DNA of 64,000 nt from positions 372,001 to 436,000 of the forward strand of contig NZ_JAXMOC010000003.1 of assembly GCF_034670125.1 (NCBI RefSeq). The letters run 5' to 3'. A program made the translations under genes and the position numbers. Position 1 is the stretch's first letter. Every line of letters begins with the position of its first letter. The notes beneath the pieces were generated by a model. It worked only from the letters and a program-made list of their open reading frames with translations, ran no database searches and was not told the origin of the DNA. The stretch comes from Maricaulis sp034670125. GTDB taxonomy: Bacteria; Pseudomonadota; Alphaproteobacteria; Caulobacterales; Maricaulaceae. Positions 1-7,407 of the stretch are shown here, piece by piece.

Positions 1-574
1 TCAGCGTATCGGTCAGCAGCTCGGGATTTTCCTCCTCGAGCTTGCGGCGACGGGCCGAGGCCTTCTTGACCTGCTCGTCGAGGTCGATCTGGGTGCACAG
101 ACCCAGCGACACCGGGTCGGTCGGCTTGATGTTGGACGAGTTCCAGTGGCTGCGCTCACGCACGGCCTGGATCGTCGTCTTGGTCGTGCCGATCAGCTTG
201 GAGATCTGCGCATCGGCCAGTTCCGGGTGGTTGCGGACCAGCCAGGCGATGGCGTCAGGCCGGTTCTGGCGGCGCGACAGCGGCGTGTAACGCGGCCCAC
301 GGCGCTTGGCCGGCTGGTGCAGGCCGGAGTATTTCGGCTTCACCACGGTCATGCGGTACTTGTCGCTCTTCTCGGCTTTCTCGATCTCTTCACGCGTCAG
401 CTGACCGTTAGAAATCGGGTCGGCGCCGCGGACACCGACGGCGACGTCGCCATCAGCAATGCCCTTCACTTCGAGCGGATGCAGGCCGCAGAAATCGGCG
501 ATCTGGTCGAAGGTCAGCGAGGTATTGTCGACGAGCCAGACGGCCGTCGCTTTCGGCATCAGGATCTCGGTCAT
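1..574 (-). CDS. trcR: TrcR-type cell-cycle transcriptional regulator (DUF1013), 3' end beyond window
   Basis: The minus-strand frame starts at ATG 574, eight bases after a GGGAG ribosome site, and runs off the left edge after 191 codons without a stop. The protein opens MTEILMPKATAVWLVDNT, has a conserved basic stretch (KRRGPRYTPLSRRQ, about 90-103) and a helix-turn-helix-like segment at about 105-140 (AQISKLIGTTKTTIQ), ending in a charged helix. This is the DUF1013 family; in Caulobacter the member TrcR is an essential regulator that tracks with RNA polymerase and affects cell-cycle promoters. The family is largely alphaproteobacterial, which helps place the organism. Only the last few residues should be missing. 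Confidence 0.88.
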   Translation of the reverse strand, partial: MTEILMPKATAVWLVDNTSLTFDQIADFCGLHPLEVKGIADGDVAVGVRGADPISNGQLTREEIEKAEKSDKYRMTVVKPKYSGLHQPAKRRGPRYTPLSRRQNRPDAIAWLVRNHPELADAQISKLIGTTKTTIQAVRERSHWNSSNIKPTDPVSLGLCTQIDLDEQVKKASARRRKLEEENPELLTDTL

Positions 575-607
575 GATCTCAGCTCCCAAGGGATGGATTT
601 AAGGGCA

Positions 608-643
608 CAAAAACAAGAAAAGCCCGACGCGGCGGCCGGGCTT
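608..643 (-). terminator. Rho-independent terminator after the quinone oxidoreductase gene
   Basis: Inverted repeat AAGCCCG (620-626) with CGGGCTT (637-643), 10-base loop. Read on the minus strand it is followed by a T-rich run (complement of 609-619). It separates the oxidoreductase from trcR on the same strand. Confidence 0.7.
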
Positions 644-741
644 GGGCTTCCGACGCTGGTGGCAGGATCTGCACCATCCAGCGATTTGATGCATTTATAA
701 CGCAGACCGGGGCCGCTGCAAAGCCGGGCGGCCTGCACAAT

Positions 742-1746
742 TCAGCAATCCAGGAGTATTTTACCAGCGTGCTCACCGGAATCGAGCCGTTCGTGCGCGG
801 CGCGGACATTGTCGAGCGCATAGCGGCTGTCGATCAGCGGGCGTAACGCCCCCGCAGCGATCCACGGCCACACCGTCTGGCGGATGGCTGCCGCCAGGCG
901 CGCCTTTTCCTCGACCGGGCGGGCGCGCAAAGTCGAACCGGTCAGGGTGATCCGTTTGAGCATGACCCGCATCAGATCCACCTCGACCCGGCTCCCGGCC
1001 AGAAAGGCTATCGATACGATGCGGGCACCGACCCGGGCGCAATTGATGTTCTTCTGCACATAGCCGCCGCCGACCATGTCGAGGATGACATCGGCCCCGC
1101 CCGCTTCGGTCACCACGGTCTCGAAATCCGTGTCGCGGTAATTGATCGCGATATCGGCGCCCAGTTCGCGGCATTGCGCGACCTTTGCGGCCGTGCCGGC
1201 CGTGGCGATCACCCGTGCACCGGCAGCCTTGGCCATCTGGATCGCAGTTGAACCGATGCCGCTTGTCCCGCCATGAACCAGAAATGTTTCGTCTTGCGAC
1301 AAAGCGCCGGTCTCGAACACATTGGCCCAGACCGTGAAGACGGTTTCCGGCAGACCGGCCGCATCCGCGACCGGCACACCATCAGGTACCGGCAGGACCG
1401 ACCCCGCCGGGGCGACGGACCAGTCCGCATATCCGCCGCCTGCGACCAGCGCGCAGACCGCATCGCCCGGGCTGAATCCGGTCACGCCCTCGCCGAGTGC
1501 CTCGACATGACCGGCGACTTCCAGACCCAGGCCCTCCGGTGCACCGGGCGGGGCCGGATAGAAACCCAGGCGCTCGATCTGGTCGGGCCGATTGACGCCG
1601 CAGGCCGTGTTGCGGATCAGGATGTCTCCGGCTGCCGGTGTCGGCACGGGTCGGCTGACGACGTCCAGAACGTCCGGCCCGCCGGGCTCGCGCGCGATCA
1701 CGATGCGATTTTCAGACGTCTGTCGCCGGGTCTTGGTATCGGTCAT
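742..1746 (-). CDS. NAD(P)H:quinone oxidoreductase, zinc-independent MDR family (PIG3/QOR-like)
   Basis: 334 residues, the usual size for a quinone oxidoreductase of the medium-chain dehydrogenase/reductase superfamily. The N-terminal GroES-like part contains ACGVNRPDQIERLGFYP (about 48-64), and the nucleotide-binding motif HGGTSGIGSTA lies at 158-168. The structural-zinc cysteines and catalytic zinc ligands of alcohol dehydrogenases are absent, which points to NADPH-dependent reduction of quinones or enones in the cytoplasm. It is divergent from the DUF1192 gene, with a 61-bp gap that must hold both promoters. The exact substrate cannot be told from sequence. Confidence 0.88.
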   Translation of the reverse strand: MTDTKTRRQTSENRIVIAREPGGPDVLDVVSRPVPTPAAGDILIRNTACGVNRPDQIERLGFYPAPPGAPEGLGLEVAGHVEALGEGVTGFSPGDAVCALVAGGGYADWSVAPAGSVLPVPDGVPVADAAGLPETVFTVWANVFETGALSQDETFLVHGGTSGIGSTAIQMAKAAGARVIATAGTAAKVAQCRELGADIAINYRDTDFETVVTEAGGADVILDMVGGGYVQKNINCARVGARIVSIAFLAGSRVEVDLMRVMLKRITLTGSTLRARPVEEKARLAAAIRQTVWPWIAAGALRPLIDSRYALDNVRAAHERLDSGEHAGKILLDC

Positions 1747-1807
1747 GGGACTTTGCCCTCCATCGCGCTATTATCTGCCGACACAAAGCTGATGTGGAGG
1801 CCAGACC

Positions 1808-2005
1808 ATGTTTCACGACGAGGAGAGCATCGCAAGCCAGCGTGCCAAGCAAGGCATCATCCCGGGTGAGGACCTCAGTGCCCTGTCGCTGGACGACCTG
1901 GCCGAGCGCCGCAGCCTGCTGGAAGCCGAGATCGGGCGCATCGACGAGATCACTGACAAAAAGAAAGCCGGTTTGAACGCGGCCGACGCGGTGTTTAAGT
2001 TTTGA
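1808..2005 (+). CDS. DUF1192 family small protein
   Basis: 65 residues, starting at ATG 1808 behind a strong GGAGG site (6-7 bases). It is acidic at the N-terminus and has a predicted helix with SLDDLAERRSLLEAEI, the conserved core of DUF1192, a short alphaproteobacterial family of unknown function commonly found next to rcdA. It lies 81 bp upstream of rcdA on the same strand and is probably cotranscribed with it. Nothing in the sequence suggests enzymatic activity; a small adaptor or regulatory role would be inference. Confidence 0.75.
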   Translation: MFHDEESIASQRAKQGIIPGEDLSALSLDDLAERRSLLEAEIGRIDEITDKKKAGLNAADAVFKF

Positions 2006-2086
2006 TCAAACTCTTTGGGCACTGTGTGGCCCAAGGCTTGCTACGATTCGCCCAATACCCGTGATCGACGCTCAAATGGACCCGCA

Positions 2087-2614
2087 ATGACCGACAGTCA
2101 GACACCGACCCTTTTCCCCGCCGGCGGCGCGCCTGCCGCCCGGGCCCAGGACTTCGCCGCTTCGGAAATGTTCCAGAAGCTGTTCCGCGAAGGCATGGAC
2201 ATGGTGGAAGAGACGGCCAGCTATCTGGACGGGCCGGGTCGTGATGATTCCAAGGCGCTCGACAGGGCAGGTGCCCTCTCCTACGCGACAGAGAGCATGA
2301 AACTGACCACGCGCCTGATGCAGGCGGCCTCCTGGCTGCTGGCCCAGCGGGCCGTCGCCGAAGGCGAAATGTCGGCCGAGGCGGCAACGGACGGCAAATA
2401 CCGGCTCACCGCCGATCGTCCGGCTGAAAACCTGTGGCCGGAAGGCGAAACCCCGCCGGCCGTGCTGGGCGACCTGGTACGCCGCTCACGCTCGCTCTAC
2501 GCCCGTCTCAAGCGGATTGACGACAATCTCTATGCCGATGGCGTGATCGAGGCCGAGGCCAATCCCGTCGGCGACCAGATGGCCATGCTGCGCGGCGCCT
2601 TCGGCCAGCGCTAG
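2087..2614 (+). CDS. rcdA: RcdA, regulator of CtrA degradation (DUF1465)
   Basis: 175 residues from ATG 2087; the frame stays open upstream to 2015, but MTDSQTPTLFPAG is the natural N-terminus. All-helical protein with EMFQKLFREGMDMVEETASYL (split: EMFQKLFREG, then MDMVEETASYL) and a long second helix TESMKLTTRLMQAASWLLAQ, the signature of DUF1465. In Caulobacter, RcdA is an adaptor that, with CpdR and PopA, delivers the master regulator CtrA and other substrates to ClpXP at the G1-S transition. A GATTC (GANTC, the CcrM methylation motif) sits at 2045-2049, 38 bp before the start; its regulatory meaning is speculative. A bidirectional terminator follows. Confidence 0.87.
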   Translation: MTDSQTPTLFPAGGAPAARAQDFAASEMFQKLFREGMDMVEETASYLDGPGRDDSKALDRAGALSYATESMKLTTRLMQAASWLLAQRAVAEGEMSAEAATDGKYRLTADRPAENLWPEGETPPAVLGDLVRRSRSLYARLKRIDDNLYADGVIEAEANPVGDQMAMLRGAFGQR

Positions 2615-2635
2615 CCGCCCCGCCGCACAGCGAAC

Positions 2636-2674
2636 AGAAAAAAGGCCCGCTCCAATCGGAACGGGCCTTTTTCT
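2636..2674. terminator. Bidirectional terminator between rcdA and rpmE
   Basis: Stem AAGGCCCG...CGGGCCTT (about 2642-2649 and 2662-2669), with A-tract on the left and T-tract on the right, so it can end transcription of the convergent rcdA and rpmE genes. Confidence 0.85.
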
Positions 2675-2696
2675 TGTCGCGAAGGACGTCGAAAGC

Positions 2697-2915
2697 TTAC
2701 GCGAAGCCCTTGAACTTGTCCTTGAAGCGCGAAACGCGGCCGCCACGGTCCAGCAGGTGCTGGTTGCCGCCGGTCCAGGCCGGGTGCGACGTCGGATCGA
2801 TGTCGAGATTGATCGTATCGCCTTCCTTGCCCCAGGTGGATTTGGTCTGGAAGGTGGTCCCGTTGGTCATCACGACATTGATGACGTGATAATCGGGATG
2901 AAGGTCCTTTTTCAT
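2697..2915 (-). CDS. rpmE: 50S ribosomal protein L31, zinc-free type
   Basis: 72 residues starting MKKDLHPDYH at ATG 2915; the frame is open further upstream, but the extra residues do not belong to the family. L31 bridges the 50S and 30S subunits near the central protuberance. Motifs visible: HPDYHVINVVMTNG, DIDPTSHPAWTGG and a C-terminal RVSRFKDKFKG. The four zinc-binding cysteines of the C+ form are lacking, as is usual in alphaproteobacteria. It converges on rcdA through the shared terminator. Confidence 0.95.
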   Translation of the reverse strand: MKKDLHPDYHVINVVMTNGTTFQTKSTWGKEGDTINLDIDPTSHPAWTGGNQHLLDRGGRVSRFKDKFKGFA

Positions 2916-3223
2916 CGGTCCGGCTCTCTCTTGTCCGCCGCGCCACGGGATTACGTTGCCCCGCACGCAGCTCATATAAACTCAGGAGCGCGGCTAGTAG
3001 CTGAAGATGCCGGCCATGGCAAGCGGGCCATGGAGTCTGGCCGCCCGGTCATGGACCAGCGGCATCGCCGCGGGCAGCGGTTTGACGGAATCGGCTCCGG
3101 TCCTGCGCGGAGACTGCCTCACGGGCGACCGACCGACTGTGCAATCTCCTGACCCGCCCTTGCCGGGATGGATCAAATCACCCAGCCTGCCGCATCTTTT
3201 TTGGTCGCTCCGGAGTGCTGCAC
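2916..3223. other. Intergenic region without recognisable gene
   Basis: About 310 bp between the divergent rpmE and esterase starts. It must hold promoters for both. Short open frames here have no family resemblance and no ribosome sites; no repeat or structured RNA was recognised. Confidence 0.5.
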
Positions 3224-4138
3224 ATGCTGCGCCTGCCCACCTTGCTTGCCTGTCTCGCCCTGGTCACCGCCGCCGGGAACCCGGTGCTTGCACAATCAAA
3301 CACCACGAGCCAGCCCGCCGCCGACGGGGCCGTCATCCCGCTGGGCATCCGCCACGAAATCCGGTCCGAGACCCTGGGTCAGACGCGGACGATCAATATC
3401 TGGCTGCCACCGGGTCACGACACCGCCGAGACGCCCTACACGGTTCTCTATCTCATCGATGGCGGGGTTGATCAGGACTTCCCCCACATCGCCGGCCTCG
3501 CGCAGCTGGGCGTCATCAGCTGGCAGTTCCAGCCCCTGATCGTGGTAGGCATCGAGACCGAGGTCCGCCTCCATGAGCTGACACCGTCGCCTCAGGACCA
3601 CCGCTATGTCGAGAGCTTCGACACGGCTGGCGGTGCCTCCGATTTCCGCCGCTATATTGCCGACGACATTATTCCCTTCATCGAAAGCCATTACCGGGTC
3701 GGCGACCGGCGCGCGATCATCGGCGAAAGCCTGGCCGGCCTTTTCGTGGTCGACACCCTGCTCGAGCAACCCGAGCTGTTTGACGACTACATCGCGGTGT
3801 CGCCCAGCCTGTGGTGGGACGATCAGGCTGCGGCGAAAGCCGCCGCCGAGCGCCTCGCGGCAGCAGATCGCGACGACTGGCGCCTGTATCTCACCATGGC
3901 CGATGAAGGCGGCACCATGCAGGCCGGGCTCGACCGGCTGCTGCTCGCCCTTGAGGGCACGCCCGGCGCGCCGGAATGGCGCCACGTCGACCGCAGCACC
4001 GATGAGACCCATTCCACCATTTACCATCCGGCCGCCCTGGATGCGCTCCGCTGGCTCTACAGTTACCCGCCCTATGACTACGGACCGGCGCCTTGGTACC
4101 TGCGCGACGGCGCCAGCCCGGAAGACGATGCCCCCTAG
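3224..4138 (+). CDS. Exported alpha/beta-hydrolase esterase (esterase D / enterobactin-esterase-like)
   Basis: 304 residues from ATG 3224, chosen because GGAG at 3212-3215 is eight bases upstream; a GTG at 3215 is in frame but overlaps that site. An N-terminal signal peptide (LPTLLACLALVTAAG...VLAQ) is followed by the putative-esterase fold: PYTVLYLIDGG, then nucleophile elbow GESLAG (serine about 169) in RRAIIGESLAGLFVVD, and late acid/histidine candidates DETHSTIYH. The family (Pfam Esterase) includes S-formylglutathione hydrolase, mycolyltransferases and siderophore esterases; no siderophore genes are nearby, so the substrate is unknown. It is probably periplasmic and monocistronic. Confidence 0.83.
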   Translation: MLRLPTLLACLALVTAAGNPVLAQSNTTSQPAADGAVIPLGIRHEIRSETLGQTRTINIWLPPGHDTAETPYTVLYLIDGGVDQDFPHIAGLAQLGVISWQFQPLIVVGIETEVRLHELTPSPQDHRYVESFDTAGGASDFRRYIADDIIPFIESHYRVGDRRAIIGESLAGLFVVDTLLEQPELFDDYIAVSPSLWWDDQAAAKAAAERLAAADRDDWRLYLTMADEGGTMQAGLDRLLLALEGTPGAPEWRHVDRSTDETHSTIYHPAALDALRWLYSYPPYDYGPAPWYLRDGASPEDDAP

Positions 4139-4184
4139 TCGGGCAGCCCACCCCGCCACGCGGACTGAATTGAGCTCGTCCGGC

Positions 4185-4208
4185 ATGTGTGTATGATCAT
4201 ACACACAT
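4185..4208. promoter_or_regulatory. 24-bp perfect palindrome, probable CcdA operator
   Basis: Half-site ATGTGTGTATGA is followed at once by its exact reverse complement, centred between 4196 and 4197, and ends 12 bp before the ccdA start. Antitoxins of the CcdA type are ribbon-helix-helix proteins that bind palindromes overlapping their own promoter, alone or with the toxin, so autoregulation is the obvious reading. Confidence 0.75.
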
Positions 4209-4220
4209 CGGAGTCCCGAC

Positions 4221-4484
4221 ATGTCCGAACCGCGATACCCCGTGACCCAGCGCCGCAAGCGCACCAACCTCACCGTCCGCGAGGACGTGATGGCCGAAGC
4301 CAAGGCCCTGGGTCTCAACACCTCCCGCGCCGCCGAAGCCGGTATCGAAGCTGCGATCCGCGAAGAGAAGGGCCGCCGCTGGCTGGAAGAGAACCGTGAG
4401 GGGATCAAGGCGCATAATGAGCGGATCGCGCGGGAGGGCATGCTGCTGCCGCCACAGTGGTGGGCCCAGCCGGAAGAGGACTGA
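4221..4484 (+). CDS. ccdA: Type II antitoxin, CcdA family
   Basis: 87 residues. The N-terminal ribbon-helix-helix reads RRKRTNLTVREDVMAEAKAL (residues about 11-30), then NTSRAAEAGIEAAIREEKGR, followed by the flexible toxin-binding tail WLEENREGIKAHNERIAREG and a final LLPPQWW typical of chromosomal CcdA proteins. It binds and neutralises the CcdB gyrase poison and represses the operon. The next gene starts on the base after its stop codon. The palindromic operator is immediately upstream. Confidence 0.9.
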   Translation: MSEPRYPVTQRRKRTNLTVREDVMAEAKALGLNTSRAAEAGIEAAIREEKGRRWLEENREGIKAHNERIAREGMLLPPQWWAQPEED

Positions 4485-4790
4485 GTGGCCCGCTTCGACC
4501 TCTACCGGATCAAGGCATGGCGCATTCCGCTGGTCGTCAGCGTTCAGGCCGAGATGCTGGATGACATCGGGAGCCGGGTGGTCATCCCGCTCAGGGCCGT
4601 CGGACCGAACGAAGCGCCGACCTTGCCGCGTCTCAATCCGGTTCTTGATATCGACGGCCACCGACATGTGCTGGAAACCACCGACCTCGGAGCGCAACCG
4701 CTATATTGGCTGGGCGCACCCATCGGCAATATCAAGGAACACCGCGACACGATCACGGCGGCGATGGACTTCCTGTTTCAGGGGTATTGA
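4485..4790 (+). CDS. ccdB: Type II toxin, CcdB family gyrase inhibitor
   Basis: 101 residues starting with GTG 4485, directly abutting the ccdA stop (4482-4484), so translation is coupled. The N-terminus FDLYRIKAWRIPLVVSVQ, the central LNPVLDIDGHRHVLETTDL and the C-terminal NIKEHRDTITAAMDFLFQGY match CcdB. In the F-plasmid protein the C-terminal Trp-Gly-Ile contacts GyrA; here the tail is Gly-Tyr, as in many chromosomal homologues, so poisoning activity is likely but not certain. Probably a stable chromosomal addiction or stress module. Confidence 0.9.
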   Translation: MARFDLYRIKAWRIPLVVSVQAEMLDDIGSRVVIPLRAVGPNEAPTLPRLNPVLDIDGHRHVLETTDLGAQPLYWLGAPIGNIKEHRDTITAAMDFLFQGY

Positions 4791-4843
4791 GGGAGGGGTG
4801 CTTCCTTCCCCGCCTCGCGGGGAGGCAGACTGCCCGCTGACAA

Positions 4844-5302
4844 TCAGCCTTTCTGCTGGACCTCAAGTGAGCCGCTGATGTCGCTCTGCGGCGCGCTTGC
4901 GTCAGCTGCAACCGGGCCCTCGTCCACCATTTCCGCCATCTCGAGCATGACAAGCATCGCCGAGGCGTCTGGCCGCACAGCGAGCGCTGAAAAATAGCTC
5001 ATGAGCAAGACGCAAAACGCGCCTCCAATCACTCGGTAACGGGAGCGTACGAACGCCGCGACGTCCCCGGCAGGCGCAAGCCAGTGTGAGAGGGCCTGCC
5101 GCTCACGCTCGATTCGATCGGTGATCGCGGCGCGAACGAAAGCGCTACGGCTGACGCCTGTCGTCCGGCAATGCTCTGAAAGCGCCTCCTTGAGCGGCAA
5201 GGAAAGGCGGATTTCGAGCATCTCGCTCTTTTTGGAGGCGGTCCCGGGCCGACCGCCAAGGCCGGTCCGTCTCGCAAACTTGAGCCAGTCAAATCCCATC
5301 AC
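4844..5302 (-). CDS. Ribbon-helix-helix protein with a C-terminal membrane segment
   Basis: 152 residues. Residues about 26-66 (EMLEIRLSLPLKEALSEH, then CRTTGVSRSAFVRAAI) look like an Arc/MetJ-type ribbon-helix-helix: a beta strand with alternating residues and two helices. After a basic linker comes one hydrophobic span (about 90-109, VIGGAFCVLLMSYFSALAV) and an acidic tail of about 40 residues. The arrangement implies a DNA-binding head in the cytoplasm tethered to the inner membrane. No known family was recognised. It converges on ccdAB, and a short GC-rich hairpin (4808-4822) lies between. The start at 5302 could also be the adjacent ATG at 5299. Confidence 0.62.
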   Translation of the reverse strand: MMGFDWLKFARRTGLGGRPGTASKKSEMLEIRLSLPLKEALSEHCRTTGVSRSAFVRAAITDRIERERQALSHWLAPAGDVAAFVRSRYRVIGGAFCVLLMSYFSALAVRPDASAMLVMLEMAEMVDEGPVAADASAPQSDISGSLEVQQKG

Positions 5303-5418
5303 GGATCAACCTATCGCGGTTCAGACAGGGTCAAACTACACGACCTCAGGCATACTGGAAACAGCACTCGGGCCCTGGAGGGCGCGCTCGCCCGTGCCAG
5401 GGGCGCTGTCTCCATGGC

Positions 5419-6876
5419 TTATCGCAGGTTGTAGTGGTCCAGGATCTGCTGTGGCCAGCTTTCCGGGTCGCCCTGAAGCGGCACGTCCACTGGCACGCCA
5501 TTCTGATTAAACCCGCCAACGGGCAGGTGCGGATTGTCCGCTATCAACGGGTAGCCCAGGGAAAAGCGCAAATCCCCAGCCCCGACGGGCGTCATCAGCA
5601 CATTCTGATAATCGATGGAGCCGCGCGTCGGTGCGCCGAAACTGGTCACCCGCGTGGATCGCCCGGCCCGCAGCAGCACGGCCTCCCCGGCGCTCATCAC
5701 GTCAGCGTCCACCAGGATGGCAACACGGGTCGGCTGATCGAACAGATCGTCAGGCACGCGCGCATCATTGTAGAAAGCGATATGGGCAGGTTCGGTGAGC
5801 ATCGGCACCAGCGAGCCCGGGTTAGACTCCAAGCGCTGCACCAGATCAGCGAAGACGCTCTGCTCCAGGCCTGGCTGCATCCGGTCAACGATCCCGGCGT
5901 AGTACCTGATCGTATCGGGTGATGAGAGCAGAACCGGTGAATACGGATCGGGCTGGTAATCCTCGCGGGCGTCATGGGTCATGATAAAGGGGTCGAGCGG
6001 TGCGATCGCCGACGCACTGCCCCCGTGATTGCCTCTAAGATCCACAACCAGCAACTCAGCACCCAGGATATCGTCGCGATGATTGTCGGCGATCATTTGC
6101 AGGCTATCGCCGACAAGGGCGGGCGAAAAACTGGGAATGGACAGCCAGGCGACGTCAGCGTTGAGCATTTCGAACCGGGGGCGACGTGGATTGCGCGGGT
6201 CCCACTCACCGATCACCTCACCCGGCGCCGGCGCGATGCGTCCCCAGTCGACCGGTGCCATGGACAGGATCGCGTTCGATGCGATGCTGTACCCGGTCCG
6301 GATCGGCGCGCGGTCCTCGGCGCGATAGCGGATAGCTTCGGCAACGCCGTTGCGGTTTTCAAACCGCGCAGCAATGTCGCCGACCGTCCAGTCATCGGAG
6401 TCCGTGTCCACCACCACAGCGACGAACCCGCCATCCGCCTCGGGGATGATCGCAGCCTCGAAATCATCCGCTGCCCAGACGCCAACGAGGGGCCCGCGTC
6501 CCGTCGCGGATCGCGCTTGCTGACGCAATAATTGCGGGGGCAGAGCGATGCGGGCCGCGCCGGCGCGACGTCGAGCGATGTCGGCCTCGGTCAGCGCCGG
6601 GGTCGCGTTCAGAAACAGGTGTGGATCCTCGTGGGAGCGCACATAGCCCTGCAACACGCGTGTGCACTCTAGAACATCGTCTGACGCAATCCCGGATGCC
6701 TGCGCGCGGTACACGGAGCGGTTTGCCTCAGCCGCCGCGGCGAGCGCCGGCGCGTTCTCAGCGTAGAGTGCACGCGCGACATAATTGCTTTCAATCTTGG
6801 CGTCGACTTCGTCGAAAACCGTCACGCACGCCGGCGACGCCGACAGGGCCGTACTGGCCAGAAAAACAGCGAACAC
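5419..6876 (-). CDS. Exported S41-family (tail-specific/C-terminal processing-like) peptidase
   Basis: 485 residues from GTG 6876, placed by a GAGAGG site seven bases upstream. A short hydrophobic signal (FAVFLASTALSASPA) is followed by about 240 residues without recognised domain, then the S41 core: VVDLRGNHGGS at 277-287 and the catalytic serine in DADVMSAGEAVLLRAG (Ser about 395). The PDZ domain of classical Ctp proteases is not evident. The VDLRGNxGG and SAGE motifs match the TSPc family that cleaves at C-termini of periplasmic substrates. It stands alone between two minus-strand neighbours; the substrate is unknown. Confidence 0.78.
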   Translation of the reverse strand: MFAVFLASTALSASPACVTVFDEVDAKIESNYVARALYAENAPALAAAAEANRSVYRAQASGIASDDVLECTRVLQGYVRSHEDPHLFLNATPALTEADIARRRAGAARIALPPQLLRQQARSATGRGPLVGVWAADDFEAAIIPEADGGFVAVVVDTDSDDWTVGDIAARFENRNGVAEAIRYRAEDRAPIRTGYSIASNAILSMAPVDWGRIAPAPGEVIGEWDPRNPRRPRFEMLNADVAWLSIPSFSPALVGDSLQMIADNHRDDILGAELLVVDLRGNHGGSASAIAPLDPFIMTHDAREDYQPDPYSPVLLSSPDTIRYYAGIVDRMQPGLEQSVFADLVQRLESNPGSLVPMLTEPAHIAFYNDARVPDDLFDQPTRVAILVDADVMSAGEAVLLRAGRSTRVTSFGAPTRGSIDYQNVLMTPVGAGDLRFSLGYPLIADNPHLPVGGFNQNGVPVDVPLQGDPESWPQQILDHYNLR

Positions 6877-7144
6877 AATAACACCTCTCTACAGTCTGCA
6901 TGAACACGGACGGTGTGCGGGACGTACCCGATCTGGAAACCCATCCGTCACGCCCGTCGCTCATCCGTCCAACGCATGTGCAGGCGCAGACCGACGCTGC
7001 GACGCCAGGCGCTCCGGTCACAAGAAAATTGCTGTTGGGACAGCCCGTCTGAGCGGATATTTCGTGTGGGGACAGCCGTCAGGCACGATCCAAGCCGAGC
7101 GGCTTCCTCACCATCCGCGCCCCATCGACCCGACGCTGTGTACC

Positions 7145-7213
7145 GCCAATGTGAAAGTCCGGAATCGGGACGACATCGTCAGTACGCTGGGTTTTCTGCT
7201 TCACGGGTATTGA
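7145..7213 (+). pseudogene. Remnant of a ccdB-like C-terminus
   Basis: The last 22 codons before TGA 7211 read ANVKVRNRDDIVSTLGFLLH followed by Gly-Tyr-stop, which aligns with the end of the intact ccdB at 4790 (NIKEHRDTITAAMDFLFQGY), including the DNA around the stop codon (GGGTATTGAGG). No complete toxin frame or antitoxin can be read upstream. It lies in a 530-bp gap (6877-7407) that otherwise has no gene and looks like decayed sequence. Confidence 0.45.
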
Positions 7214-7282
7214 GGAAAGGAGTAGCTCGAAGAGGGCCGCGCCCAGGCGCACTCGCAGCCATACATCCCTTGCCGAGAGAAA

Positions 7283-7361
7283 GCCGTATCCGGTTCTTGA
7301 GCTCAAGGGTGAAACCGCGACGCGGCGCTTCGCGCCCTTGACCTCAAGAACCGGATACGGC
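7283..7361. repeat. Long inverted repeat (27-bp arms, one mismatch)
   Basis: Left arm GCCGTATCCGGTTCTTGAG... (7283-7309) and right arm (7335-7361) are reverse complements over 27 bases with one mismatch, around a 25-base loop that is itself GC-palindromic (CGCG...CGCG). It is far longer than a normal terminator and sits 46 bp past the 3' end of the gene at 7408-8019. It could fold as a very stable transcript hairpin or represent a mobile palindromic element. Confidence 0.8.
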
Positions 7362-7407
7362 CCGCTGGCTGGCATAGGTTTGATGGGAAGGTCTGGGCGG
7401 GACCCAA

